A stretch of 64,000 nt of DNA from Sporobolomyces roseus (Eukaryota; Basidiomycota; Microbotryomycetes; Sporidiobolales; Sporidiobolaceae). Positions 1 through 10,507 of the stretch are shown here, piece by piece; positions within the stretch are counted from its first letter, which is position 1; each line of letters opens with the position of its first letter. The position numbers and the translations under genes were made by a program. Location: contig JADILM010000001.1 in assembly GCA_016617785.1 (NCBI GenBank), positions 4,402,001-4,466,000 of the forward strand, read 5' to 3'. Below the pieces are notes generated by a model. The model was not told the DNA's origin. It did no database searches and was given only the letters and a program-made list of their open reading frames with translations.

Positions 1-33
1 TTGCAGAGACACTGACCCCTTGCGAATCTATAG

Positions 34-840
34 CGATCACACTCGAGACCCTTGGTACGCCTAGTTTGCTCTCTGCTCTCGAGAATCCAGCTGCTAATTT
101 ATTTCCTTTCATCGCTTTCCATCAATCTTCACTCTCCTCTCGCTACTGTACTATCCTCCCACTGCGCCCGACTATTCGCTATACAGCCCATGGGTCATTC
201 TCAACGATTTCGGAGGAGCCTTGTGAGTTCTCTTTCACTTTCACTTCTGGGTCAAGCGACTTTCGCTGATCTTAGTTACTGCTTCTATCCACAGCGCGAT
301 GGGAGCAGTAGGAGGAACTGTGTGGCACGGTATCAAAGGAGCTCGTAACTCACCGAAAGGAGATCGATTACTCGGTTCAATCTCTGCCATCAAGGCTCGC
401 GCACCTGTAGTCGGTGGTAACTTTGGTGTTTGGGGTGGTTTGTTCTCGACGTTCGATTGTGCGGTCAAGGGTTACAGACAGAAGGAGGATCCTTACAATG
501 CTATCATTTCGGGATTCTTGACTGGAGGTACTTTGGCGGTTCGAAGTGAGTTCCCTGTCGATAAACTGCTGGAGAACCAGCGCTAATTTCAATCTCGTAC
601 GAATCAGGTGGACCTAAAGGAATGTTGGGATCTGCTATCGGTTGTGGTATTCTTCTCGGTGTTTTCGAAGGTGTCGGAGTTCTCGTTGGTCGGTAAGTTC
701 ACATCCCTCCTTCACTCGCACTCTACGAAGTACTCACATATCTTACTTTACATAGACTGTTTGCCGAGAACAACAAGCCCGTCTCTCCGTTACTACCCGA
801 ACAATCTGCTCCTCCACCGCAAACTCCTCAACTCGCCTAG
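34..840 (+). CDS. TIM17: TIM17, inner-membrane protein translocase subunit, 5'-partial
   Basis: Tim17 is a core membrane subunit of the TIM23 complex, which moves presequence proteins across the mitochondrial inner membrane. Exons read as <34-54, 187-222, 295-545, 608-692 and 756-840. Spliced, they give the family signature [17 protein letters not shown] followed by [17 protein letters not shown], then the other glycine-rich membrane segments and a short proline-rich tail ending in a stop at 838-840. Phase closes at every junction. The start codon lies upstream of the window: bases 1-33 look like the end of an intron with acceptor CTATAG. Identity is very secure and only the N-terminus is missing. 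Confidence 0.95.
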
Positions 841-1317
841 ATCTTCTCCTTCTTTATATCGCATCCTCTCCTCCCTGTCCCTTCCACTTCATCTTGTTCA
901 TGTCTACCTCTGTTCTTCTCCTCCCTGCAATACCCCAGCACACCTCACCTATCTTACAGCAAACTTTTCGGCCAAATCGAGCGATCCGAAGAGGAATTCT
1001 GAGAGAGGTTGGGGAAAGCACATCACAACGAATGGATGGGATATGCTCGCTATGAGGGCTCATACGAGGAGTTACAGCTGATGAGTAGACTTTCGCGATT
1101 CTGAGTGTTTGCGTTTCTTTTCCTCACCACCGCGTCAATTCTCCCTTGAATCTCGCCGAGACAGGCTCGATAAGCAGCTAACACCCTTCTCAGAAGCGTG
1201 ATGAGTCTGATAGCGATGCAAACTGACGAAACTTTCCGCGGATGAAACGAGTCGTCTCCTTTTCCCGATTTCTCATCTCTCTTTCTCCCCTTTTTCCCCC
1301 CTCTTCACTCACGAAGG
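841..1317. other. Intergenic: TIM17 3' end and F-box gene promoter
   Basis: No supportable gene is present. The stretch holds the 3' region of TIM17 and a pyrimidine-rich segment (about 1255-1310) just before the next start codon, as is usual for fungal promoters. Confidence 0.5.
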
Positions 1318-2736
1318 ATGTTGACAGCCACACAGCAAGCTCTGGCTACTCCAGACATCCTCACTACTATCCTCGAACACCTCTACAGCGCTCGCCTTCA
1401 CTTCAAAGACTCAAACTATCTCATTTCAGCTTGTCTGGTCGCTCAAGCTTGGAGGAAACCAGCTCAAGATCTCTTACACTGGAGGATTGCATTCCACAGA
1501 GGAACTGCTCAACTCAAACAATGGTTGGCTGCGATTGGAGATGAAAAGGAATCAAAGTTCGTGACTTGGGAGATAGTCATCGAGGACTCGGAGCAGGTTG
1601 TAGAAGGCGAGGGATGGGATCTCGAGGTCGTCAAAGAGGTCTTGGGCAAAGTAAAGGGAGTTACAAGCTTGGCACTCGCGATCATGAGAGAGAGGGAGAT
1701 TCCGACAGATTGGATTATGGGAAAGAATCTCAAGAGTACGTTGATTCTACCTCCTTCCCTACCATAGGAGACTACTGATCAAGCATATCGACGCGCATAG
1801 ACGTTACTCATCTAGTTCTCGGATGTCCTCTCTCCGCGAGCACGCGAATTCCTCCTTTCAACCTTGCGTCAATCGGACTCTTCGACCGTCACCCTCACCT
1901 CGGTCGAGACTGGGGAAACACCTGCAAGATCCTAGCTCGTCAACGTAAGGACCGCGAATACCCCATCCTGTCTCTCGAGCTCGTCGGGATCGAAGGACAC
2001 AATCGCTACCTCTGTCCCGAATTACCTTTCTCCAAAGACCCTCTCGCAATCCGAGGAAACTTTCTCAACATCGCCGACTCTCTCCTCTTCTTGACGATCC
2101 CTTCCTTACTCCCCGTACCCGAACTGCCCAATCTCGCCATTTTCGGCGCCGCTTGTCGTTCGCTCAAAGTTCTCAGCATCTCCTTAGTCACTCCTCACTC
2201 TGCCTCTTCGATCCCAATCCTCCAATTCTTCCCTACCATCGACACTCTCCAAATCCACGAGCTAGTCGGTCTTCCGAATGGACACAATCTTCACGTCGAT
2301 CAATTGAGACGTTTCGCAAACTCTGGATTCCAAGGCAACGTCGTTCCGATTCTCGCTATGCATTACTATGGCGAGAAGGGAGTCAACCTCAAGATGATCC
2401 ATGTCTTCAGATACAAGTACGTATCAGGCGAACAGAAGATGCTGTTCTGGCAAGCGTTGGGAGCGAAAGGAGGAGGATACGTCGCATTCCAGCACGAAAT
2501 CCAGCTTACTCGCGAAGAGGTGAGTCGTCCATCTCTTCAGGTCTTCTACTCGTCGAACTGAGATAGTGAGTGAGGATTTACAGCAACTCGACGTGAATCG
2601 ACTCGAGGCGGAAGCTCAAGCGCTCAATGCAGAACAAGAACTTTCGAAAACGATCGGGAAAATCAAGGCGCAAATTGCCGAATTGGAGGTCAAGGCGAAG
2701 GAGGAGAAAGCTATTCAAGCTGATGGAGCGATGTAA
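1318..2736 (+). CDS. F-box-like protein with C-terminal coiled coil
   Basis: Exons 1318-1735, 1801-2519 and 2584-2736 join in phase to a protein of 429 residues. The N-terminus (about residues 10-60) has the F-box pattern: a TPDILTTILEHL helix, then a SACLVAQAWRKPAQDLLW segment. The middle has repeated Leu-rich, beta-alpha-like stretches (for example THLVLGCPL and LPNLAIFG), as in fungal F-box/LRR proteins. The last exon codes for an acidic-basic heptad coil rich in Glu, Lys and Ala (QELSKTIGKIKAQIAELE). By family, it would be a substrate receptor of an SCF ubiquitin ligase, but the substrate is unknown. It is not closely related to the three F-box genes further along, which have eight exons. 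Confidence 0.7.
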
Positions 2737-2907
2737 TAGGTTGAGGAGTTTGCAAAAGAAGGAAGAGATGGTCGCTTTTTTGTGTACCCAAGTCAAAATT
2801 AACTGTTCTTTCCATGTTCAATAATGATTTGGTTGTACAGAGAGTACAAAGCGATGAGAATGCCTATCTACAGATACTGATATGACTGACGACAATGATA
2901 ACGGAAT

Positions 2908-5690
2908 CTACTGCTTTGAAGTGAAAATGAGACTGCCATCCTTCGCTCTCAATTCGAATGCAGGTCCACCCTCTTCTCCATTCGCCTTCAACACAAGCCT
3001 ATCCGCACATCGCTCTCCATTCGTCATACTCGCCCAAGGTACTCCTCCTCCAGCGTACATGACAACATTTCCGTCTCCTTGAAACGAGACGAACGAGCCT
3101 TCCTTTGGTGGAGGAGATACTGGTGTCGACGGTACTGCCCAGTGGACATGTTGAGGATCGGGAGAAGTGGGTCCAGCAGGAGAAGAGTGAAGAATGAGTT
3201 GACAGGTTTCAGGGGAGAAGTAAAGGAAAGTAGCGGAAGAATTGGGACGACCTCCTGGACGGGGAGGAACGGCAGGGGCTCCACCGGATGGAGGTTGTGG
3301 GCGATCGTGAGGGGTAGACATGTTCGGGAACGACTGTTGTACGAAAGAAGGCATTTCGACTCCTCGTTCTTGGAGAGAGGCTGAAACGTCTTTCACGAAT
3401 CGACCGAATCTTCCTCCTCCACCTCCGCCGCTGTGGTTTCCTCCTTCGTGTCCTGGTCGAGGAGGGATTTGAGGCGATCCATTGTTCGGACTTTGAGGTG
3501 CGGAGGAAGAAGAGTCTTCGTAACCTCGAATTTCGGCGGGAGCGATCGCGAGCCATTGACCTTGAGCCATGATCCATCCATCTTGATTCGTCCAATCGTA
3601 GCTCGAGGAGAAGACTAGATTACCTTGATGATTCTTGATCTGAAGGTAAGGTTTCTTCGCTTGTAAGATGAGTTTCGCTCGAGAGACCCAAGTTTCGGGA
3701 GGTGAAGGATCTGAGGGGTTCGGGACGTGAGGAGGAGCGGGAAGGTATCGAGAGAGGTAAGAGACGGGGTCCCAGAGGGTTTCTCCAGTACCTCCATGCG
3801 ATCGAAGGGTGAGAGCTCCATCGGTTCTGAATTCGAGAATCGGATCTTGTACTTTGCCTCCTCCTCCACTTGTCCACATCACTTTCCCTTCCCCGTATCG
3901 ACCCATTCCAAACTGATCGAGATGTTGGCCTTTATCGACTCTCCGCAAGATCAATTCTCCATGTTCAGTCACTTCCCATCTTCCGTCCCTCAACGCCAAT
4001 CCTCCTTCACCAGCACGACTCATACCCCTCTCGTCGAGCTTGACTTGTCCAGCTTCGTACTCCAATTTATCTCCCATCTCAGGTTCGATCCCGATCAACC
4101 ACTGAGCTTCTCCCTCGACGAAATCATCCTGAATCTCGCACTCCTGTACTCGTCCTCGATCACACCATTGCGTAAGAAAGGCGGTAGGAGGAGCGTTGAC
4201 CGTTGCTGGGTAGAATCGATGTGTCGAACCGGCGAAACGGGTCGAAGGGAGAACTCGATTGCCGAGTACTTTGAAACGACGTGCTCCTGATAAAGCGATT
4301 CCGTAACCGAATTGACCGGGTCCGAGGTAGTTGTCGAGTACTGCTCCTCCGTAGTTCTGTGGAATAAAATTCCAGAATCAGCAGTGTTCGATCAGTCAGG
4401 AAGACGAGAGAGCTCACGAGAGTATGTCCAGGACCCCAGGGAGACCAACATGTCGGACCGCATCTATCGACAAGAGCAGCCCTTATCAGAGACGACTTGT
4501 AGGATAGGTGAATTGACTCGAACTGACCCAATCGCTAAACGAATAAAAGCTCCCTCAGTCTTGATCAAGTTCCCAATAACTTTCGTACCCTCGAAGTTGC
4601 GATCGAAAGGGAAGTCGTCGACCCTGTACAACAGTCAACTACTCTCAGTTTCGAACGATAGGGCTGAGATTGGTGAGTTAGCTCACATGTTGATCGCTCC
4701 GAGTAAGTTTCGTTCGCGAGCGATGATGGTATTGCGGGTAACGATCGATCCGGGTGCACAGAAGACCACAATAGCACCCTTGAGCGAGAGTAGAAGGTCA
4801 GCAGGGGATTCTGCGAAAGGATCAGAGAACGAAAGAGAACTCACATCGGTAGCGTCGAAAACAGTATTTCCAGCCTGAGGAGATAGAATCGATGTCAGCG
4901 AAGGAGACAAGACGAAACTTTTGAAATACTTACGATGAGACTGTCCTTTCCAGCGATACTCAAACCGTCAGCCCAAGGTCCTCCAGGAGCTGTTATTGCG
5001 CAAAGGAGCGGATCAGCGATGGAATCTTCCGATATCTGAGAACTGAGAAAGGCGACTCACCCTGCTGACCACAAGGACCGACGATATTGTCGAGAACCTG
5101 ACACCTTTGAGCGTAATCGACAAGATGAAGCTGTCAAGGAATGTTTGAAAGAATTAATCTCGGAAACGAAAGATCCGCTCGAACTCTCGACTCACTCCTG
5201 TCCATCCTCTCGGATCCTCGATCCTACATCCCTCGACACACGACTCGTACGCTTCCGGTCCTCCCATCCAAACGAGAGCTCCTCCTCCTTCCAACCAACC
5301 CAGTTTCCCTTCCCTCTTCAACCTCTCCTTCTCTTCGTCTTCCTTCGGCGGGGTCGCTCCCCATCCTCTACATCCTCTCAAGTGAACCCTCTTCAAAGTA
5401 GTTCTCGGTAAATTAAACATCTTGACTGCACCCGCTTCCTTTTCTCCTCGAGTTTCCAAAATTGCTTGATCACCCGAATCGAAAGTTGGGAAACCTTGAG
5501 TTGCGAGGTTCGTAGAGTGGTGGGAGAAATCGATTGCTGAGTATAGAGGGTAGGTTGTGCGGGGAACGAGGAAGACTGTGGTTCCTGGTCCGCCTTGTTT
5601 GAAGAGTTGAGAGATTGCGAGACCGTTGTCATTCTGAGGGGAAGGGTTCGGGAGTGGGTGGAAGAGGTGGGTGGGAGGAGAGGTCATCAT
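2908..5690 (-). CDS. Right-handed beta-helix protein with C-terminal B-lectin-like domain
   Basis: Eight exons on the minus strand (5690-5196, 5130-5061, 4989-4934, 4874-4845, 4778-4687, 4623-4528, 4463-4418, 4356-2908) close in phase to 777 residues. The first 380 or so look like a parallel beta-helix, with repeated turns such as GLSIAGKDSLI, AGNTVFDATDGAIVVFC and SIVTRNTII. The remainder has two repeat-rich lobes around a Gly/Pro linker containing PPRPG motifs. Near residue 725, QGDGNVVMYAGG resembles the QxDxNxVxY motif of bulb-type mannose-binding lectins. No signal peptide is visible at the chosen start, so location is unclear. One exon is only 30 nt. Sugar binding is inference from the motif; no enzyme activity is claimed. 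Confidence 0.7.
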
Positions 5691-5980
5691 GGTTGAAGAG
5701 GAGTGACAGTAGCGAGCAAAGGTAGAGATAGAGCTGGCTAATCGAATGATTGAACTTCGATTGAAGGGGAGAATGGTCGAGAAGAGAGGGAGGAAGAGTC
5801 GAGCGAGTTACAGAGGGAATCAAGAGCAGCAATCTAAGGAGTACTCTGAGAGGAGAGCGTTAAAGAAGCAGAGCTAGTCAAACCTTCCTGAAGCGGGAGA
5901 AGGAGAAAGAAAAGAGAGGGGAAGAGACAATGAGATCATCCATCTCACCTCCCTCCCGCTTCTACCTTGAATACCATTCC
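5691..5980. promoter_or_regulatory. Divergent promoter between the beta-helix gene and the ERCC1 homolog
   Basis: These 290 bp separate two divergently transcribed start codons. The stretch is purine-rich on the plus strand. No clear TATA box or named site was recognised. Confidence 0.5.
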
Positions 5981-7191
5981 ATGAGCTCTTCTAGCTCTTC
6001 GAATCAATCAGGACAACGAGCGACTCCAATTGCATCAACTTCCTCGGCTTCCACTTCGACAACTTCATCAACAACAAACAACAACGCATTCTCTTCGAAT
6101 CAAGCTAGACCTGCACAGGCATCAACAGCATCGATCAATGCAAAAGGGAAACAACCTGCTACTGGTGCGAGTGCGGGTGCAGCGAGAGTTGTCATTCCAG
6201 GTCAACAAAATTCGAGTGGACCAGTATCCATAGGAGGACCAGGAGGAGTAGTCAGGAGAGCTACGCAGAACTCTATCTTGGTCAACGTTTGTCAGGTGAG
6301 TTCGAATGAGTGTCCGGAATCAGGTCATCAACTGACATCGTTTCAAATTCACCTTGAGCCCACAGAAAGGGAATCCAGTCATTCAAAGTATCAGATCGGT
6401 ACCATGGGAATGGGGAGATGTCAAGTGCGACTATCAAGTCGGACCCACAACCGGTGTTCTCTTCCTCTCGTAAGTTTCCCATTCTCTCCCTCTTCCCTTT
6501 CCTTCACTTCCTTACTCGAATTCATTTGTAGGATTCGCTACCATCTCCTTCATCCCGAATACGTTCACACTCGGATTGCCGACCTCGGTCAATCGTATTC
6601 GCTCCGAATCGTACTCGTTCATTGCGATGCAGATAATCATACGGCCGCAATGAGGGAATTGACCAAAATCTGTATCGTCAACAACTATACTCTACTCGTT
6701 GCATGGTCGTACGTCTCTTTTATCTTTGTACACTCTTTCATTCCTTAGCTGAGTACGGTTGAGCTTGTCGGACATGCAGAGCGCAAGAAGTAGGAAGATA
6801 TCTAGAAACGTACAAACAGTTTGAACGCAAACCTCCAGATCTCATCAAAGAACGAGTCGACGATTCCTACATGGCACACTTGACGAGTGCCTTGACGAGC
6901 GTGAAAGGAGTAAATAAAACGGATGTTACGACTTTGGTCAGTAATTTCGGAGTAAGCCTCTTGTTTCTCCGATCTCCTCTTGATAACTCCACACAGCTGA
7001 TTCAATCGCTCGTGCAGTCTTTCGAGAAGATCGTCAATGCTCCTTCAGCTTCATTGTCGAATCTGCCGGGATTGGGGGATAAGAAAGTAAAGAGGCTGAG
7101 AGACGCGTTTACGGGTAACTTTACCGTCAAGAAAAAGAGGAAAGGGAATGCTGAGAAGAGAGCTGAGGAAGGGAGGCAGGAACTGAATTAA
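5981..7191 (+). CDS. RAD10: ERCC1/Rad10/Swi10 DNA-repair endonuclease subunit
   Basis: This is the non-catalytic partner of XPF/Rad1 in the structure-specific nuclease that makes the 5' incision in nucleotide excision repair. Exons 5981-6295, 6366-6469, 6532-6708, 6780-6951 and 7018-7191 join to 313 residues. A Ser/Thr/Ala-rich N-terminus of about 95 residues is followed by the central domain (KGNPVIQSIRSVPWEWGDV, then LFLSIRYHLLHPEY, VHCDADNH, AWSAQEVGRYLETYK) and the tandem helix-hairpin-helix region (SVKGVNKTDVTTLVSNFGSF, LPGLGDKKVKRL). A Lys-rich tail ends the protein. An in-frame ATG at 5930 would add 17 residues; 5981 was chosen because its MSSSSSS start is simpler and the family has a low-complexity N-terminus. 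Confidence 0.93.
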
Positions 7192-8165
7192 GCATGTTGA
7201 GGGAGTGGGAGGTGGAGTGATTGATCGTACGCTTTTTCTACTAGCTTTACAGCTCGACACCGCAATACTACGCCAGTTCTGGTCTAGTGCGTAACGTCAA
7301 AAGTCGTCTGCTGGAGATGCGGGGAGGTACGCTCCGAGTGATGAGACGGATGAAGCGAGAGATGGATCCTCTAAACCTCCCAAATACGGGCAAGATCTTG
7401 TTTGAAGAAGGTCCAGAGGATTGGAAGTAGATACCTGCCATCTGTGTTGTGAATTGAGGTAATGAGGGGAGGATCTAGTGTCGAGGGTCGAGGTCACTTT
7501 GCGCCCAAATTGTCGATTTCTTCGAGTTTTCGATTCGCCTTCTCCTTCCCTCGCTTTCGCTTCGAAATGCTGGGACTCCCGTTTCGAAACAGCTCTGAGC
7601 TTGGGCAGGGACTCGTCACATTAACTGTTCGTCTAACTTTTCTGCGACTCGACTCCCTCCGTTCTTCTCGTTCGCTTCTCCCCTTTTTCGCTTTCGAGTC
7701 TCCCCAATCTCTGTCGCGCTCTTCTCGTATGTGAGTATCTCGACACATTCTATGGCCATCTCTCTGATCAGTTAAGTTGTAAGCTGTAAGTTTAGAGCTC
7801 TTTCACTCTGTTTCGCGACGAAATTGACCATCCTCTTGAACTCTTCTCGTTTCCGTTGCAATTCTCGAACTAATTGGGACAATTTCTAGACCGAATCTGA
7901 TGAATCAACAAGTCATGAACCTCAACGAGAGAGAAAGTTGCTTCCTTCATTACTTTTCTCTGCCCCTCTTCATCTCTTATTTCGTCCCCTTTCACCTCGA
8001 CCTCTGTTCTCCCCCTTCTTCAACAAGCTTCATCGTATTCTGATTGTAAAGAAGTCATGAAAGAACACTTGCAATCAGATTCTCGGAAACAGTCTCATTT
8101 GCACCACTGTTTGTAGACTCACCTAAATCTAGCTATGTACAATCAGCGACAACTCAGCGCCGGTG
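7192..8165. other. Gene-poor intergenic stretch
   Basis: About 970 bp between the ERCC1 homolog stop codon and the U6 gene. No conserved open frame, RNA signature or repeat was recognised. Short open frames here have no recognisable protein features. Confidence 0.4.
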
Positions 8166-8167
8166 AT

Positions 8168-8197
8168 TTAGGCCCACCTTCGGGTGGTGCCATACAT

Positions 8198-8229
<32 letters not shown>

Positions 8230-8291
8230 GGCCCCTGCACAAGGATGACACATGCAGTCAGAAGGTTTGATCTACGGATCATAATTTTTTT
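8168..8291 (+). ncRNA. U6 spliceosomal snRNA
   Basis: U6 is the catalytic-core RNA of the spliceosome, made by RNA polymerase III. The conserved core is unmistakable: the AAATTGGAACGATACAGAGA stretch containing the ACAGAGA box (about 8209-8219), the GATTAGCATGG segment with the AGC triad, and CCCCTGCACAAGGATGACAC for the internal stem-loop. A strong 5' hairpin (CCCACC TTCG GGTGG) starts near 8171, and a T run at about 8284-8291 serves as terminator. The part after GATGACAC differs from the usual GCAAAT sequence. The exact 5' end is uncertain by a few bases. A TATG-type element at 8134-8140 could be the upstream TATA. Confidence 0.9.
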
Positions 8292-9308
8292 AAAACCTCT
8301 TCCTTAATCTCTCTGGATCTCAGGTGTTGAGACTCTTTTGACTCGCTTTCACTGTTGTCGAGTCGGCGGGAATGTCGATAAAGTGAAAGTAGTTGGCTCC
8401 TTGGTATTCTGCTCGCGATGGCTAATCTCGAATCGCTCTCACTTTAGCTTGAGCTTACTTCTTCCTTCCTTTGATCTGCCACTGCTCTTCATGGGACAGA
8501 GTTCTAGTCAGCAGAGAAGCTACTTGTAATCTTCAGTAGGTAGATGCAGTGGCCTCGTCCTCGCTTGACAGTCGCTCACTCTATACCCGCTCAAGGTTCT
8601 CCTTCAAGTTCTCGCTCCCTTCTGAATTTCTGACTTCAGTCAGTAGCTCTATATGCTCTTGATAGAACTGTTCATTGCCTCGGTAGCATTAGAGCTGCTC
8701 GAGAAAGTCACTACAGAACCCCATCTTGTCAACTCAGGTTTGAGCTATTCTCAATCTCTCACTCTGGTTGAGCAGGAATCTCTCAGTGGATAGCAATGAG
8801 TAGGTCTATCCCTTTCTTATCTGCCGTCGAGAGGAGGCCTTGACTTGAGATAGAGTATCACCAGGCAAATCAGACTGCGAATTGGAGGCATCACCGCCCT
8901 TTCTTCTTTCGCTCTCTCGACTGCTCGTATTGTCACGCTGCTCTCCATAGTCTAGAATCTGAGGCATCACCGTCTCAAGTGGGAATGCTCGAGAATAGGA
9001 ACATGCTTCAAACAGCACATCTTGAGCGACATGTGCAAAAGCTCAAAGCCGCAATCTCGCCATCCGAGTTGACATCCAATGTAGCCCATGATCGAGATCC
9101 CCACTAGACAATAGCAATAAATTAATAACTTGAGAAGACCGGATAGAACACTTTGAGTTTGCTCAACCTTGAACGATTTTGTATCGCAAATTGGTTCTCA
9201 TCTTCAGTCACTGTTTCTTGAAGCACTTCCCTTCTTACTCGGCGTAGATCGTCGACGTCGAGTAGAGGGTCAGATTGTTTGAAAGTAGTAAAAAGGGGAA
9301 CGAAAGAT
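8292..9308. other. Gene-poor intergenic stretch between U6 and tRNA-Arg
   Basis: About 1 kb with no open frame or RNA signature that I could support. Nothing recognisable was seen on either strand. Confidence 0.4.
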
Positions 9309-9309
9309 C

Positions 9310-9315
9310 AAAAAA
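9310..9315 (-). terminator. RNA polymerase III T-run terminator of tRNA-Arg
   Basis: A run of six A on the plus strand, read as T6 on the minus strand, lies nine bases beyond the tRNA 3' end. Confidence 0.7.
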
Positions 9316-9323
9316 GTTATATT

Positions 9324-9431
9324 GACCACGATGGGGTTCGAACCCACAATTTCCTGATAGACAAGTTGATCCTCGAACTGCTTCGAGGGTCTGAATCGTA
9401 GTCAGACGCCTTGCCATTGGGCCACGCGGCC
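9324..9431 (-). tRNA. tRNA-Arg(ACG) with a 37-nt intron
   Basis: Read on the minus strand, the acceptor GGCCGCG pairs with CGTGGTC (two G-T pairs). The D arm is GCCC...GGC, and the T arm is GTGGG TTCGAAC CCCAT. The anticodon stem TCTGA pairs with TCAGG across a CTACGAA loop, so the anticodon is ACG, read as inosine-CG for CGN arginine codons. Exon 1 ends after position 37, and bases 9359-9395 are a 37-nt intron at the canonical place. Without removing the intron the variable region would be impossibly long. The intron boundaries could shift by a base. Confidence 0.9.
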
Positions 9432-9447
9432 GATCGGTTATAGACTT

Positions 9448-10300
9448 TCAGCGGATCTTTAGACGTATATATACTCCATCTGCAACCCCAGACTGTCCCC
9501 TCGACCCTTCAGCCTCTTCTCTCCACTTCAGCCTCTTCTCGATAGTACAGACACTCAAACATGACTCCTACAGACCGACTGCAGACCGATAGAATACAGT
9601 GGGAGGTGACAAGCTCGAAAAAAGTGCCAATTTTACTTTTCACGACTTGGTCAAAATTCACTCCCGAAGACTTTTACTTGCTCTAGTTCAGTGATCAGAC
9701 AGTGTTCACGCGTCGAGGTAGCCGGATTAGCTCAGTCAGAACTGCCAATCAAGGACTCTTTGCTTCATCGTCGTCTCCAACGATTGAGCTATTCCAGATT
9801 CAACGTTCCAGTGCGAAATCGTTAAATCTCTTAAAGTCGACAATTTCGCTACTCTCGCCTCGAGGGATCTCCTGTCCAACGAGAGACCGACAATAGCGAC
9901 GTCAAGCAGGTAAGTGGCTATCTACTTGCGATTTACTTTAGACGTCTATATACTCAAACTGACACTCTAAGCTCTCATTTTCGCTCTTCACTCTTCTGAA
10001 TAGTACACACCCCTTTTACTCACTTGAACACTTCGATCACCTCCATACGAGCCATAATCTAAAGTGCACGAATCGTTCAAGCTGCAATTTTACTTTTTAC
10101 AACTTCGCCAAAATTCGACGGATTGCAATTCAATCCTTTCATTGTCAAACTTGGGCTTTGACGCTGCCTTAGTGTCAAAGAAAGATCTCCCTCGATAAGG
10201 CGCTTCGATCAAGCTCACAGCTGCTCCAAATTAGCCATGAGTCGAAAATGTTGACTTGCAGGAGCTTGCGAAAAGTCGAATTAGCTCTTCGGGAGCTTGT
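9448..10300. repeat. Degenerate direct repeat, two units about 470 bp apart
   Basis: Two units, about 9448-9740 and 9920-10290, share patches in the same order: TTTAGACGT followed by a TATATACTC box, a CTCTTC-rich part, AATAGTACA/GATAGTACA, CAATTTTACTTTT then ACTT, GTCAAAATTC/GCCAAAATTC, and a later ATTAGCTC. Identity outside these blocks is low. No gene is visible in either unit. Confidence 0.45.
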
Positions 10301-10507
10301 TCCCTATCGTTACCGGCTTCGATTGTATCAGCTCCAAACGCGCGACTGGACCTCATCAGGATATGTGGACGCGACTCGACTGTGAAAAGCTCGCGAAACG
10401 AGAGTAACGTAAACCGGATTTCGCAAGTTTGCAATTCTACAGTGCTCAATTCACAGCTGTTCCACCTCTCTTCCCCAGTATCAAGCAAATCCAACCGATC
10501 AAGCGAG

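Noticed and set aside
608..1081. 157-residue open frame on the plus strand after the TIM17 exon
   Set aside because: It reads through TIM17 exons and an intron in another frame, and the part beyond the TIM17 stop has low-complexity Ser/Leu content only.
9718..9810. tRNA-like TTAGCTCAGTCAG box with a GATTCAACG box 73 bp later
   Set aside because: No acceptor or anticodon stem can be paired, so at best it is a decayed gene.
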